The position numbers and the translations under genes are program-made. From NCBI GenBank assembly GCA_014529385.2, contig CM043947.1, positions 104,621,811-104,685,810 of the forward strand: a stretch of 64,000 nt of DNA. The letters run 5' to 3'. Origin of the DNA: Adiantum capillus-veneris. Taxonomy: Eukaryota; Streptophyta; Polypodiopsida; Polypodiales; Pteridaceae. The notes below the pieces were generated by a model. It searched no databases. It saw only the letters and a list, made by a program, of their open reading frames with translations, and was not told the DNA's origin. Below are positions 32,973-44,669 of this stretch, piece after piece; positions within the stretch are counted from its first letter, which is position 1; the number at the start of each line of letters is the position of its first letter.

Positions 32973-35749
32973 TGTAAGATCTTTGACCCCGAGCTAAAGA
33001 GCACCTCTGTACTACAAAATAATCATACTGCAAAAAGCTACTACTTTTGGCAGTTTTTCTAAATCTGTCGGTGCCAAGATGTTTAGAATGTTATAGAGCT
33101 TTCAAAAATGAATAGAAACAATTTTTGTGAAAATTTTCCTAAAATAGTAAGTTTTTGGTCACCTGACCCGTCCAGTTTTGACTGTCTCGACAAACTGCAC
33201 ACGTACCCCAAATTTGAATAAAAATGCATTTCCGGACGCCGGGGGCTACTAAATATGGCAGGTACTCGGGATTATGCACCTTAGCTCTAGCTAAGTACAA
33301 CAAGTTTCAACATTAAAATCTGATTTGAATTTCCCGTCTTAGGTTAAAATTAATTTTCCTAAGGTTTGTGCGGGGAGCACCGGGGCTCGAGGGCTGTGTG
33401 GGAACAAGCCCCAGGCCACTATAGGCTTGAGATAGCAGGAGAGGGCGCCCTCACATAGAGATGAGGCTCGTGGGGTACTCCCAGCATGAGAGTGAGTGAG
33501 TGAGTGAGTTAGAAAAGCAGTTTGGACACTTGCTAGCAATGCAACTAGAACTGCCTTGCATGAACTTAGTGCTCCTCCAGATGCATTTAGCAGCAGAGGT
33601 CGACCTCTCTAGCTTGAGAAAACTATTTAAGGGCATGCTCTCACACACACAAACGGATATATGATCATACACGCATACTCAGTACACACACACATACACA
33701 CTCCTACACACATACATTGGAGAGGTGCTGCTGGCACACACAACTTCTAGAGAAGGATCAAAGGACGGAAGTGCTGCCCAATTCTCGCCAGAAGAACTCC
33801 ATTGGATCAGAAAATCAAGTAAAATTCAGCCCAACCTACGGTAATCAAAGTTAATTTTCACGCTTATGCTGCAATTCTCTCTATCATTCTCTTAATCCCG
33901 CTTGTATTAAGCATAATCCTAGCTAATCTACTCTCTAATTTACTATATGATTAGCCTATTGCATAATCTTAATCTCAATCGTCAATTATGCAAGTAATTA
34001 AACTCTCCTAATCATAAACAATTGCATGATTAGCAAGAAGGAATTAACCGCTAGCCATCACAGTGAATGAATGATAGAATTAAACCAACCTCTAGCAATG
34101 TGGTTAAATGACCAAATTCAATCTATCATTTCACAATGATCAATTAGCTAAGTTTAAAATCCAAATTGCATATGATTCAGGTGTAATTAGACAAATTAAT
34201 TCCCTATGGTTATCTATAGAAAGGAAACTCTCTCACCTATGCACATGGTAGTTCTGCATTGCATTAGTGAAGCAATTGTTATACCTAATTCATCTCTAGT
34301 ACTCTAATTAAGCAAGAACTAATTATCTAGGCCGAGTAATTAATTATAGGGTCAATTCCCATAAGAACAAGTGAGATGCTATCCTAAAATGATGTAGTGA
34401 TGAACAATTACCATGTCTTGAAGTAAATTTAATCCTCTCGCATAAGTGGAATTTCTCATTGAGACTAATCTTGTCATCTTGGTTGTCATGATATTCTCGA
34501 ACACTAGTTCTTTTTTTTTCCCGAATTATCAATTTGAAGTAGTGATTATAAAATGGCCCCAACAAAGATGACTCGTCTCGGTGGATCTCACGACCGTGGG
34601 GCTGGCACAAGCAACTCTAACGGGAAGGGGAAAGCTCCCATGGTCGAGCAAGCACCGACCATCTCACGAAGTAACCACGAGGAGATTGTTGAGGTAGGTC
34701 AAAATTCAATTCAAGTATTGTTTAATTAACATCGCATTCGATAAGGTAGGAAGGAAACATATCCCCAAACATGTTGGAAATCCAACGGAGACCACGGCAT
34801 TTAAATTAAGTGTATTCAAGTAGGAAAGAATGATTTTGGAATATACTGTCGAAAGTCGGAAAGATTGTTTGCTAGGGAAATTTAGCTCGGCCAGTTCATT
34901 TTCAATTCCAATGTTGATTTAGTCCTAATCCCCTCTTGATCACAGGGGGCGGCTCATGAAGATTTCGCAGTAGCTAGAGTTACTAGCTTAGGCCCTCTAT
35001 CCACGACTTACGTTCTTTGTGGTGGATACCCACGACTTCGTTCTTTGCGGTGGGATGTCCATGTCCTGCTTTTTATGCGGTGGACAAGTCTAGTTGTATG
35101 GGCAACTAGGTGAAAACGGGTGGAGTTAACACTCGCTGGGGGATTTCGTGCCTCCAGAACATTGGAATTTTTAATGAACTGAGTTTTGAGTGAATTTTTA
35201 CTAGAAAAGATTGTTTTGGTGCCACTTGTAATACTGTATGAAGGGCTGTCCTAATGAACCTTGCGAATCGAAACTTAGTCAATGAACTTATATGTTGAAC
35301 AACCATTGTGGTAGTAATTGGGACAGACAAAGAAGTGTGAGTCTGGGGGTGGAAAGTGGGGGTTGCCAATGCCTATTGGAAGGGTGGTCCCGATTGGTCG
35401 GGAACTCTCTGTCCCCATAGTACGGTAAATGACGTTAGAATTGCTCATTGCACCAAAAGCAGTGCAGTCCCAAGAGTACATGCCTCTAAAAGCAATGGGG
35501 AAAAAGGAACTCGAGATTTCTCTCCTTCTGGAAGATGAGTCTTAGGACCGATAATTGGTTAGACACGCTTTCCGCTGTGGGGTGGAACTAGATCTCGTTG
35601 CTAGTAGGCTCGACTCAATTCACTTGGTGATGAGAGCTCATCCGCTAGTTGATCCCTTAAACCACTTTGTTTGCTTCCGCTATAGATCTAGTGGCCACCA
35701 GGTTTACCATCAAAATCGTCGTTCAAGATGACTGGGTGGGGACCTCACA
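32973..35749 (+). repeat. Chromovirus LTR A (3' LTR)
   Basis: 2777 bp, starting TGTAAGATCTTTGACC and ending GGTGGGGACCTCACA. Repeats in the family start TGTAAGGTC, so the ends form a short inverted repeat. A TATTTAA box at 33624-33630 precedes a CA-rich stretch. Three further copies lie at 36818-39678 (+), 39679-42146 (-) and 42146-43532 (-). Internal TTCTTTGCGGTGG-type repeats lie near 35010-35085. Confidence 0.88.
34553..34729 (+). CDS. Small ORF inside LTR A, possible gag first exon
   Basis: 58 codons starting MAPTKMTRLGGSHDRGAGTS and continuing NSNGKGKAP. The same frame is present in LTR B (38493, MAPKRTRFGGSYDHEAG, stop after 37 codons) and LTR C (40384 on reverse, 66 codons). All copies read EEI(V/I)(E/K) and then GTAGGT, a strong splice-donor sequence, after which protein similarity fades. 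The basic start resembles a gag N-terminus. I infer that it may be a first coding exon spliced to gag; no acceptor can be tested because no intact 5' end is present. Confidence 0.4.
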   Translation: MAPTKMTRLGGSHDRGAGTSNSNGKGKAPMVEQAPTISRSNHEEIVEVGQNSIQVLFN

Positions 35750-36302
35750 TCGTGGGTTTAGCTTCTTGTACATTCTCAAGGATAAATTTCTTTTCTTGGG
35801 TCTTTCTTGAAGAAATATCTTGACTTTGAATTTAAATTGTCTGGCATATCTTTTCTTGTTGATGTAAAGTTTTTGCCTATCTTGGGCAACTTGAGTATAT
35901 TTCCTTACAGTCTCAGTTTGTTGTGTCATATCTTTTAATAACTTGATTGACTTTCTTTGTTTGTCTTTTGGCTTGAGGATAATAAGTTGTACTAAATCTT
36001 AATTGTGTCCCAACAGCTTGGAACAATGATGCCCAAAACATAGATGTAAACTTAGCATCCCTATCACTTATTATTCTCTTTGGCAATCCATGAAACTTGA
36101 GTACTTTCTTAATAAACAATCGAGCTATCTTGGGGGCTGTATAATTGACTTGCACTGGGATAATATGTGTCACTTTAGTGAGTATACCAACTATAACCAT
36201 GATTGAATCATGTTCTCCTTGAGTAGAGATAATCTTGCAACAAAATCCATACTTACATACTCTCACTTCATTTGAGGAATGTCTAATGATTTTATTTCTC
36301 AT
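35750..36302 (-). pseudogene. Chromovirus integrase core and CTD, inverted fragment
   Basis: Reverse strand: HDSIMVIVGILTKVTHIIPV, RIISDRDAKFTSMFWASLFQ, then YKKLNPRC after FKFKVKIFLQERPKK. Same family as 30640-31000, but in the opposite direction, starting exactly at the end of LTR A. The Glu of the core falls in a degraded YYPQAKRQTKKVNQ stretch, so the catalytic triad is broken. Confidence 0.8.
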
Positions 36303-36591
36303 TATGGCATCTTAATCCTCTTGACTTTGATGTGCTATCTTGAAAGATATTGGTGCATGTGTCGCAGCACATTACCCTTAAGTTTGTTTACTGATAGCTT
36401 TTCCTTAAAGCATTGAGGTCCTTTACGTACCTTGGATGTCTCGCAATTGAATTATAAAGAGCTTCTATTTGGATGCTCTTCTTGAGTGAAAGATATTTTG
36501 GAATTCTTAGGCTCCTTCTGTGGTAAGGTATCTATCATGATAAGAAAATTTCTTAACAGCATGTGGACAAATGGAGTTATCAAGGAAGTAA
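36303..36591. other. Rearrangement junction, no gene
   Basis: Switch from reverse-strand integrase to forward-strand chromodomain. Contains AAGAGCTTCTATTTGGATGC, also present (one base different) near 31775. Confidence 0.5.
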
Positions 36592-36786
36592 GTGATCAAG
36601 TTTTATATATTAAATTACCTACCATTCTCAAGATTCAAGATGTATTATGTTCCTAACCTTGATCAAGCTAAGAGAAAGACGATCATCGAACATTTGGACA
36701 AATGGATAAAAATTATCCCAAAGAAGACGCTACATGGGAAGATCATGACTCTTCAGAAGAACTATCCTGACTTACCTTTGAGATGA
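36592..36786 (+). pseudogene. Chromodomain remnant before LTR B
   Basis: MYYVPNLDQAKRKTIIEHLD then KWIKIIPKKTLHGKIMTLQK, a decayed version of the chromodomain at 32760-32940 (KLRNRTITEHLMKWKDYPEE), followed after 31 bases by LTR B. The matching reverse-strand copy lies at 43560-43740. Confidence 0.7.
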
Positions 36787-36817
36787 GGACATCTCAATTC
36801 TTTTAAGTTGGGTAGAA

Positions 36818-39678
36818 TGTAAGGTCTCCACCTTTCTCCAAAACCAAACCCACATGTAAATAATTGAACCCACTTTTAATACTACAAAAAGTTACTATTT
36901 TTGGCAGATTTTCTAAATCTGTTGGTGCCAAAGTGGTTAGAATATTATAAAGCTTTCAAAAAGGAATAAAACAATTTTTTTGAAAATTTTCCTAAAATGA
37001 TAAGTTTTTGGTCACCCGACCCGTCTAGTTTTGATTGGCTCATCAAACTGCACCCGTATCCAGAATTTGAAAAAAATACAATACCGGACAACGGGAGCTG
37101 CTAAATATGGCAGGTACTCGAGAGGATGCACCTTAGCTTTGTCTTAGCATAACAAGTTTCAGAATTAAAATCCAAGCTGTAACGACCGTCTAAGGATAAA
37201 AATAAATTTTTATTTCTAAGGCTAGCAAGGGCACCGGCACTCGAGGACTAGTGTGTGCAAAGGCTCTAGGCCACTGGGAGCTTGCTTTAGCAGTTAGAGG
37301 GCACCCCCACTCATCTAGGATCTTGTGGCAGAGTTTCCAAGCAAGAGAGAGAGTGTGAGACTCAGTTAAAGCAAGCAAATTGGACACTTGCAAGGTATGC
37401 ACTTAAGCTGCCATGCATGACCAAAGTGCTCATCCAGATGCAATTAGCAGCATAATTCGACCTCTTAAGGTTGGGAGCCTATTTAAGGACCTGTTCCCAT
37501 ACACACACAGATATCAGTACACACACACACACACAGTCCATCACACACAAACCTTGGGCGAGGTGCTGCCGGCATACACATCTCTAGGAGAGGATTAAGG
37601 GAAGGAAGTGCTGCTAATTTCTTGTTGGATTAGGCTTATTGGATCATCAATTAAGGTCTTAATCAACTCGAATTACGGTAATCTCGAGTTAAATTCATGC
37701 TTACATCTTAATCTCTCTATGAGTCCCTTATTTTCCGCTAATACTATGCATAATCTAACTACTCTACCTAGTAGCAACTATCTAAATCACCTATGTGATT
37801 AGTCTATTTCACTTTCTTAATCCCATTAGCTAATTATGCATCAAATCAATCTCCTAATCACAAATTAATCCATGGTTAGTAAGACGGAATTACCAGTTAG
37901 TCGATTCAATGATTGAGTGGTGGAGATTGACCCAATTTCTAGCAATGTAACTAATTAAACAACCCCAATCTGTCATTTCATTAGGAAAGAGTTTAATTAA
38001 AGGATTAAATGCATATTGCAAGAGGTTAATGTGTAATTAGAAGAGTTAACTCCCCCTCTCAAAATTAATTGTCACTAGAGAACGGAATTTCTTCAGCATA
38101 TGCATAAGACATAACTGCATCTTTCCGTTAATTTTTTAGAAGGAATTAGTACACTAAATCATCATTCAACCACTCTAATTAAGCAAGTAACTACAAGAAC
38201 TGAATTCTCCAATTGCCTAAGCTAAGAACCTTAATTCAGAGTCAAATTCCATAAGTTCAGGAGAAGATGCTATCCTAAATTGATGTAATTATGACTTGGA
38301 TCACGTTATATTACCCCAAATTTACCCAAAAATAGATAGATGAGTAATAGCCGTACTTGAAGTTCTACTCCTTCCGTATAGGAGTAATTGCTTGATAAGG
38401 CTAACCATGTTGTATCTAGACCGTTTGTGGTTGTTATGGTAATATTGGATACTAGTTCTTTTCCAAATTCATCATCTTTAGTAGTGAGTATAATGGCCCC
38501 AAAGAGGACCCGTTTTGGTGGATCGTACGACCATGAGGCCGGAACAAGCAACACCAACGGAAAGGGAAAGGCTCCTATCATCGAGCAAGCACCGGCCATC
38601 TCATGAAGCAATCAAGAGGAGATTATTAAGGTAGGTCTAATTTTAATTCAAGTACAGTTTAATAATATTGCATTCGGTAAGGTAGGAAAGTAACATTAAC
38701 CCAAAACATGTTGGAAGATCCAATGGAGACCACGGCATTTTGATTGATGCATTTAAATTCAAGTAGGAAAGAACGTTTTTGGGATATACTGTCTGGTGTA
38801 GGAAAGGCTGTTTGCTAGGGAAAATTCACTCGGCCAGTTCATTTTTAATTCCAATGTTGATTTAGTCCTGATCCCCCTATTGATCACAGGCGGCAGCTTG
38901 CGAGGTTCTCGCAGTAGCTAGGATTAGGGCTTTGATCCACATCTTGCGTTCTTTGCGGTGTATACCCACGACTTGCATTCTTTGTGGTGGGATGTCCATG
39001 TTGTGCTTTTTATGCGGTGGACAAATCTAGTTGTATGGGCAACTAGGTGACAACGGGTGGAGTTAACACTCGCTGGGGGATTTCGTGCCTCTAGGACATT
39101 GGAAGGTTAAATGAAATGAGTTATTGAGTGAATTTTTACTAGAAAGATTGTTTTGGTGCCGCCTTGAAAAACTGTTTGAAGAGCTGTCTTTACACAACCT
39201 GTGAATCGGAATTAATCAATGACTATATCTGTTGAACAACAAATGTGTTAGTAATTAGGACACACAAGACAAAGTGTGAGTATGGGGGTGGAAAATGGGG
39301 TCTTGGCTCGGGTTGCCAATGCCTATGAGAAGGGTGGTCCCGATTGGTCGGGAACTCTCTGTCCCCATAGTACGATAAATGACGTTAGAATTGTTCATTA
39401 CACCAAAAGTTGTGAAGTCCCAAGTGTACGTGTCTCTGAAAGCAATGGAGAAAAAGGCAGTGGAGACTTCTCTCCTTCTGGAAGGTGAGTCTTAGGACCA
39501 ATAATTGGTTAGACACGCTTTTCCCTGCGGGGTGGAACTAGGTCTTGTTGCTAGTAGGCTCGACTCAATTCACTTTTGATCGTCTGCTAGTTGATCCCTT
39601 AAACCACTTTGTTTGCTTCCACTATAGATCTAGTGGCCACCATGTTTACCATCAGAATCGTCGTTTGAGGTCCCCAGG
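36818..39678 (+). repeat. Chromovirus LTR B
   Basis: About 2.86 kb, starting TGTAAGGTCTCCACC, with a TATTTAA box at 37480-37486 and the small ORF at 38493-38606. The end is altered: TGAGGTCCCCAG at 39666 is followed by TGTGAGGTCCCCAG, which starts the inverted LTR C. Confidence 0.85.
38493..38606 (+). pseudogene. LTR-internal small ORF in LTR B, truncated
   Basis: MAPKRTRFGGSYDHEAGTS then NTNGKGKAP and a stop where the other copies read Arg (CGA to TGA). Past the stop the sequence keeps the GTAGGT donor motif. Confidence 0.4.
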
Positions 39679-40183
39679 TGTGAGGTCCCCAGCCCTTCAA
39701 ACAGTTTTTGAAACCGGCACCAAAACAATCTTTCTAGTAAAAATTCACTCAATAACTCATTTCATTTAACTTCCAATGTCTTGGAGGCACGAAATCCCCC
39801 AACGAGTGTTAACTCCACCCGTTCTCACTTAGTTGTCCATACAACTAGATTTGTCCACCGCATAAAAAGCACAACATGGACATCCCACCGCAAAGAACTC
39901 AAGTCGTGGGTATCCACCGCAAAGAACGCAAGACGTGGAAGCCCTAAGCTAGGTAATCCTAGCTACTGCGAGAACCTCGCGAGCTGCCCCCTGTGATCAA
40001 TATGGGGATCAGGACTAAATCAACATTGGAATTAAAAATGAACTGGCCAAGTAAATTTTCCCTAGCAAATAGTCTTTCCACCAGACAGTATATCCCAAAA
40101 ACATTCTTTCCTACTTAAATTTAAATGCATCAATTAAAATGCCGTGGTCTCCATTGGATCTTCCAACATGTTTTGGGTTAATG

Positions 40184-40384
40184 TTACTTTCCTACCTTGT
40201 CGAATGCAATATTATTAAACTCTACTTGAATTAAAATTAGACCTACCTCAATAATCTCCACTTGATTGCTTCGTGAGATGGCCGGTGCTTGATCGAGGAT
40301 AGGAACCTTTCCCTTTCCGTTGGTGTTGCTTGTTCCGGCCTCATGGTCGTGAGATCCACCAAAACGGGTCCTCTTTGGGGCCAT
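40184..40384 (-). CDS. LTR-internal small ORF in LTR C
   Basis: 66 codons on the reverse strand, starting MAPKRTRFGGSHDHEAGTS. It is the longest of the three copies. The first about 47 codons are conserved with the other copies, and the donor-like GTAGGT follows codon EVG as elsewhere. Confidence 0.4.
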   Translation of the reverse strand: MAPKRTRFGGSHDHEAGTSNTNGKGKVPILDQAPAISRSNQVEIIEVGLILIQVEFNNIAFDKVGK

Positions 40385-41373
40385 TATACTCACTACTAAA
40401 GAGATGAATTTGGAAAAGAACTAGTATCCAATATTACCATAACAACCACAAACGGTCCGGATACAACATGGTTAGCCTTATCAAGCAATTACTCTTATAC
40501 GGAAGGAGTAGATTAACTTCAAGTACGGTTATTACTCATCTATCTATTTTTGAGTAAATTTGGGGTAATATTACGTGATCCAAGTCATAATTACATCAAT
40601 TTAGGATAGCATCTTCTCTTGAACTTATGCAATTTGACTCTGAATTAAGGTTCTTAGCTTAGGCAATTAGAGAATTCAGTTCTTGTAGTTACTTGCTTAA
40701 TTAGAGTGGTTGAATGATGATTTTAGTGTACTAATTCCTTCTAAAAAATGAACGAAAAGATGCAGTTATGTCTTATGCATATGCGAAAGAAATTCCGTTC
40801 TTAGTGACAATTAATTTTGAAAGGGGGAGTTAACTCTTTTAATTAATTTTGAAAGGGGGAGTTAACTCTTCTAATTACACATTAATCTCTTGCAATATGA
40901 GATTAATCCTTTAATTAGACTCTTTACTAATGAAATGACAAATTTGGGTTGTTAAATTAGTTACATTGCTAGAAATTGGGTCAATCTCCACCACTCAATC
41001 ATTCAATTGACTAACTGGTAATTTCGTCTTACTAACCATGGATTAATTTTGATTAGGAGGTTGACTTGATGCATACTTTAGCTAATGGGATTGAGAAAGT
41101 GGAATAGACTAATCACATAGGTGATTTAGAGAGTTGCTACTAGGTAGAGTAGTTAGATTATGCATAGTATTAGCGGAAAATAAGGAATTCATAGAGAGAT
41201 TAAGATATAAGCATGAATTTAACTCGAGATTACCGTAATTCGAGTTGATTAAGACCTTAATTGTTGATCCAAGAAGCCTAATCCGACAAGAAATTGGCAG
41301 CACCTCCTTGGTTTAATCCTCTCCTAGAGATTGTGTATGCCGGCAGCACCTCGCCCAAGTTATGTGTGTGAGG

Positions 41374-41378
<5 letters not shown>

Positions 41379-41455
<77 letters not shown>

Positions 41456-41512
41456 GAGTGTGTGTGTGTGTACTTAGTATGTGTGTGTGTGTGTGTGTGT
41501 GTCAGAACAGGT
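41379..41512. repeat. TG/CA microsatellite in LTR C
   Basis: About 130 bp of nearly pure TG, at the place where LTR B and D hold only short CA/TG runs (37501-37540, 42761-42810). It shows expansion within one LTR copy. Confidence 0.95.
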
Positions 41513-42145
41513 CCTTAAATAGGCTCCCAACCTCAAGAGGTCGAATTATGCTACTAATTGCATCTGGATGAGCACTTTGGTCATGCATGGCAGCTTGAGT
41601 GCATACCTTGCAAGTGTCCAATTTGCATACTTTAACTGAGTCTCACACTCTCTCTCTTGCTTGGAAACTCTCCCACAAGCTCCTAGATGAGTGGGGGCGC
41701 CCTCTAACTGCTAAAGCAAGCTCCCAATGGCCTAGAGCCTATGCATACACCAATCCCCGAGTGCCAGTGCCCCTGCTAGCCTTAGAAAAAGAAATTATTT
41801 TTTTATCCTTAGACTGTCGCTATAGCTTGGATTTTAATTCCGACACTTTCTGTGCTAAAACGGAGCTAAGGTGCATCATCCCCGAGTACCTACCATATTT
41901 GGCAGCTCCCCGTGTTTGAAATTGCATTTTTTTCAAATTCTGGATACGGGTGCAAACGAGCCGGTCAAAACTAAACGGGTCAGGTGACCAGAAACTTACT
42001 ACTTTAGGAAAATTTTTACCAAAATTGTTTTTATTCATTTTTGAAAGCTCTATGATATTCTAAACATCTTGGCACCAACAGATTTAGAAAAATTGCCAAA
42101 AATAGTAACCTTTTGCAGTATGAAAATTGGGTTCAATTATTTACA

Positions 42146-43532
42146 TTAGTGTACTAATTCCTTCTCAAAAATGAACGGATAGATGCAGTTATGTCTTATG
42201 CATATGCGGAAGAAATTTCGTTCTCTAGTGACAATTAATTTTGAGAGGGGGAATTAACTATTCTAATTACACATTAATCTCTTGCAATATGAGTTTAATC
42301 CTTTAATTAAACGCTTTCCTAATGAAATGACGGATTGGGGTTGTTTAATTAGTTACATTGCTAGAAATTGGGTCAATCTCCACCACTCAATCATTGAATT
42401 GACTAACTGGTAATTCCTTCTTACTAACCATGGATTAATTTGTGATTAGGAGGTTGACTTGACGCATAATTTAGTTAATGGGATGAAGAAAGTGGAATAG
42501 ATTAATCACATAGGTGATTTAGAGAGTTGCTACTAGGTAGAGTAGTTAGATTATGCATAGTATTAGCGGAAAATAAGGGATTCATAGAGAGATTAAGATG
42601 TAAGCATGAATTTAACTCGAGATTACCGTAATTCGAGTTGATTAAGAACTTAATTGCTTATCCAATAAGCCTAATCCGACAAGAAATTGGCAGCACCTCC
42701 TTGGCTTAATCCTCTCCTAGAGATTGTGTATGCCGGCAGCACCTCACCCAAGGTATGTGTGTGAGGGACTATGTGTGTGTGTGTACTGATATCTGTGTAT
42801 GTGTGTGTGTGGGAACAGGTCCTTAAATAGGCTCCCAACCTTAAGAGGTCGAATTATGCTGCTTATTGCATCTGGATGATCACTTTGGTCATGCATGGCA
42901 GCTTGAGTGCATACCTTACAAGTGTCCAATTTGCTTGGCAGCTTGAGTGCATACCTTGCAAGTGTCCAATTTGCTTGCTTTAACTCGGTCTCACACTCTC
43001 TCTCTTGCTTGGAAACTCTCCCACAAGCTCCTAGATGAGTGGGGGCGCCCTCTAGCTGCTAAAGCAAGCTCCCAGTCGCCTAGAGCCTTTGTACACACCA
43101 ATCCCCGAGTGTTGGTGCCCTTGCTAGACTTAGAAATAAAAATTTATTTTTATCCTTAGACGGTCGTTACAGCTTGGATTTTAATTCTGAAACTTGTTGT
43201 GCTAAGACGAAGCTAAGGTGCATCATCCCCAGTACTTGCCATATTTAGTAGCTCCCGGTGTCCAAAATTGTATTTTTTTCAAATTCTGGATACGAGTGCA
43301 GTTTGACGAGCCGATCAAAACTAAACGGATCGGGTGACCAAAAACTTACTATTTTAGGAAAATTTTCACACAAAAAAAATTTATTCATTTTTGAAAGCTC
43401 TATAACATTCTAAACATCTTGGCACCGATAGATTTAGAAAAACTGCCAAAAAAAGTAACTTTTTGCAGTATTAAAATTGGGTTCAATTATTTACATGTGG
43501 GATTGGTTTTGGAGAAAAGTGGAGACCTTACA
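42146..43532 (-). repeat. Chromovirus LTR D, partial, inverted
   Basis: The 5' half of the LTR on the reverse strand, from TGTAAGGTCTCC at 43532 to an internal position at 42146, where it abuts LTR C. A second copy of GGCAGCTTGAGTGCATACCT occurs within it at 42897 and 42935. Confidence 0.85.
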
Positions 43533-43876
43533 TTCTACCCAACTTAAAAGAATTGAGATGTCCTCATCTCAAAGGTAAGTCAGGATAGTTCTTCTGAAGA
43601 GTCATGATCTTCCCATGTAGCGTCTTCTTTGGGATAATTTTTTTCCATTTGTCCAAATGTTTGATGATCGTCTTTCTCTTAGCTTGATTAAGGTTAGGAA
43701 CATAATACATCTTGAATCTTGAGAATGGTAGGTACTTTTAAATAGAAAACTTGATCACTTACTTCCTTGATAACTCCATCGGTCCACAATATCTTGGGCT
43801 TAGCTTCTTGTACTTTCTCAAGGATAAATTTCTTTTCTTAGGTCTTTCTTGAAGAAATATCTTGACTTTGAATTTG
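43533..43876 (-). pseudogene. Chromodomain and integrase C-terminal end before LTR D
   Basis: Reverse strand: FKVKIFLQERPKKRNLSL, YKKLSPRYCGP, then a chromodomain remnant whose DNA matches 36600-36786, then the LTR. It is thus an ordinary 3' end of a chromovirus on the reverse strand. Confidence 0.75.
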
Positions 43877-44157
43877 AATTGTCCGGCATATCCCAACCTC
43901 TGACCTTTAAGGGCGAGGCAGCTAATGTGGAGAGAGATGCGAAAGTGTGGATGAAAGTGATGGATGACTATTTCAAGGTTGCAGGGACTCAACCGGAGAA
44001 CCATACCATGCTCGCAATGTTCCACCTCTCTGGCAATGCCAAGATTTGGTGGAAACAGCATTGCAGAGATCTAAACATCAAGTGATCTTCTCAGTCATGG
44101 GAAGACATCAAGGCTGCACTGATGGGGCGTTACTTACCACCCGCTTATAAAACCTTG
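43877..44157 (+). pseudogene. Chromovirus gag, N-terminal part
   Basis: LTFKGEAANVERDAKVWMKV, MLAMFHLSGNAKIWWKQHC, then after a TGA the words ALMGRYLPPAYKTLK, matching 27520-27785. It joins the integrase C-terminal piece without a recognisable linker. Confidence 0.85.
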
Positions 44158-44602
44158 AAGCTCCACGCCCTCGCCCTCTGTTTACCCTTCCATGTCCTCC
44201 TCTTCCATTAGGTTGACCTCGCCCGAATTCGTTGCATTCATAACAACATACATTTGGAAAATCCATGACTGTGGTAGTGGCTATTATTCAGCGTTGTTCG
44301 TATGCTTGGTTGGTTGGTCTATTATTCCGAACATTTGTCCTTGACCTTTCGCCAAATGATTCCTCCTATTTTGATTGGCCCTCTGAATTTCCATAGCAAA
44401 GGGTTTAGCTCTTAGCAAGACATCTTGAAGAGTTGTTGGTCTGAGAGCTTCTACCCGATTGTTCAAGGGGTCAATGATCCCTTGGCAAAATCGTGCTACT
44501 TGCTGATCCAGGGTCATTCTAGGAGCATATCTTCGAAGAGTAACAAACTTTGAATAATACTCCTCGACTGAAGAAGTCGACTGACGAAGGGAAAAGAACT
44601 CG
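44158..44602 (-). pseudogene. Chromovirus gag, C-terminal part, inverted
   Basis: Reverse strand: EFFSLRQSTSSVEEYYSKF, LRRYAPRMTLDQQVARFCQG, then the knuckle region. It continues exactly where the forward half (ending YKTLK at 44157) stops, apart from two codons, so one continuous gag was inverted in part. CTCCAC stands at both breakpoints. Confidence 0.85.
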
Positions 44603-44669
44603 TGAGTCTCCACTATCCAGAGTACATATTTTCACGATGCATGCAGTCTGTAGAATGATTGAATAACTT

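Larger units (their letters stand above)
27477..35749 (+). mobile_element. Ty3/gypsy chromovirus, 5'-truncated and rearranged
   Basis: On the forward strand come gag, protease, RT, RNase H, integrase, integrase C-terminal domain with chromodomain, polypurine tract and a 2.8-kb LTR. A chromodomain at the end of pol defines the chromovirus branch of Ty3/gypsy. The 5' LTR and gag N-terminus are missing, and about 1.4 kb of foreign or inverted sequence (31195-32575) splits integrase core from its C-terminal domain. Many stops; not active. Confidence 0.88.
39679..42146 (-). repeat. Chromovirus LTR C, inverted
   Basis: Reverse complement of LTR B, tail to tail with it. About 0.4-0.5 kb near its 3' end is deleted (TGTGAGGTCCCCAG jumps to CCCTTCAAACAG), and its outer end stops at GTTCAATTATTTACAT. 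A 45-bp tandem duplication (TTTGAAAGGGGGAGTTAACT) lies at about 40810-40880, and a TG microsatellite at 41379-41512. Confidence 0.85.

Noticed and set aside
39276-39488. Frame repeated at 35356-35538 as a gene
   Set aside because: Lies at the same place in LTR A and LTR B but is interrupted differently and lacks the flanking signals of the MAPKRTR frame.
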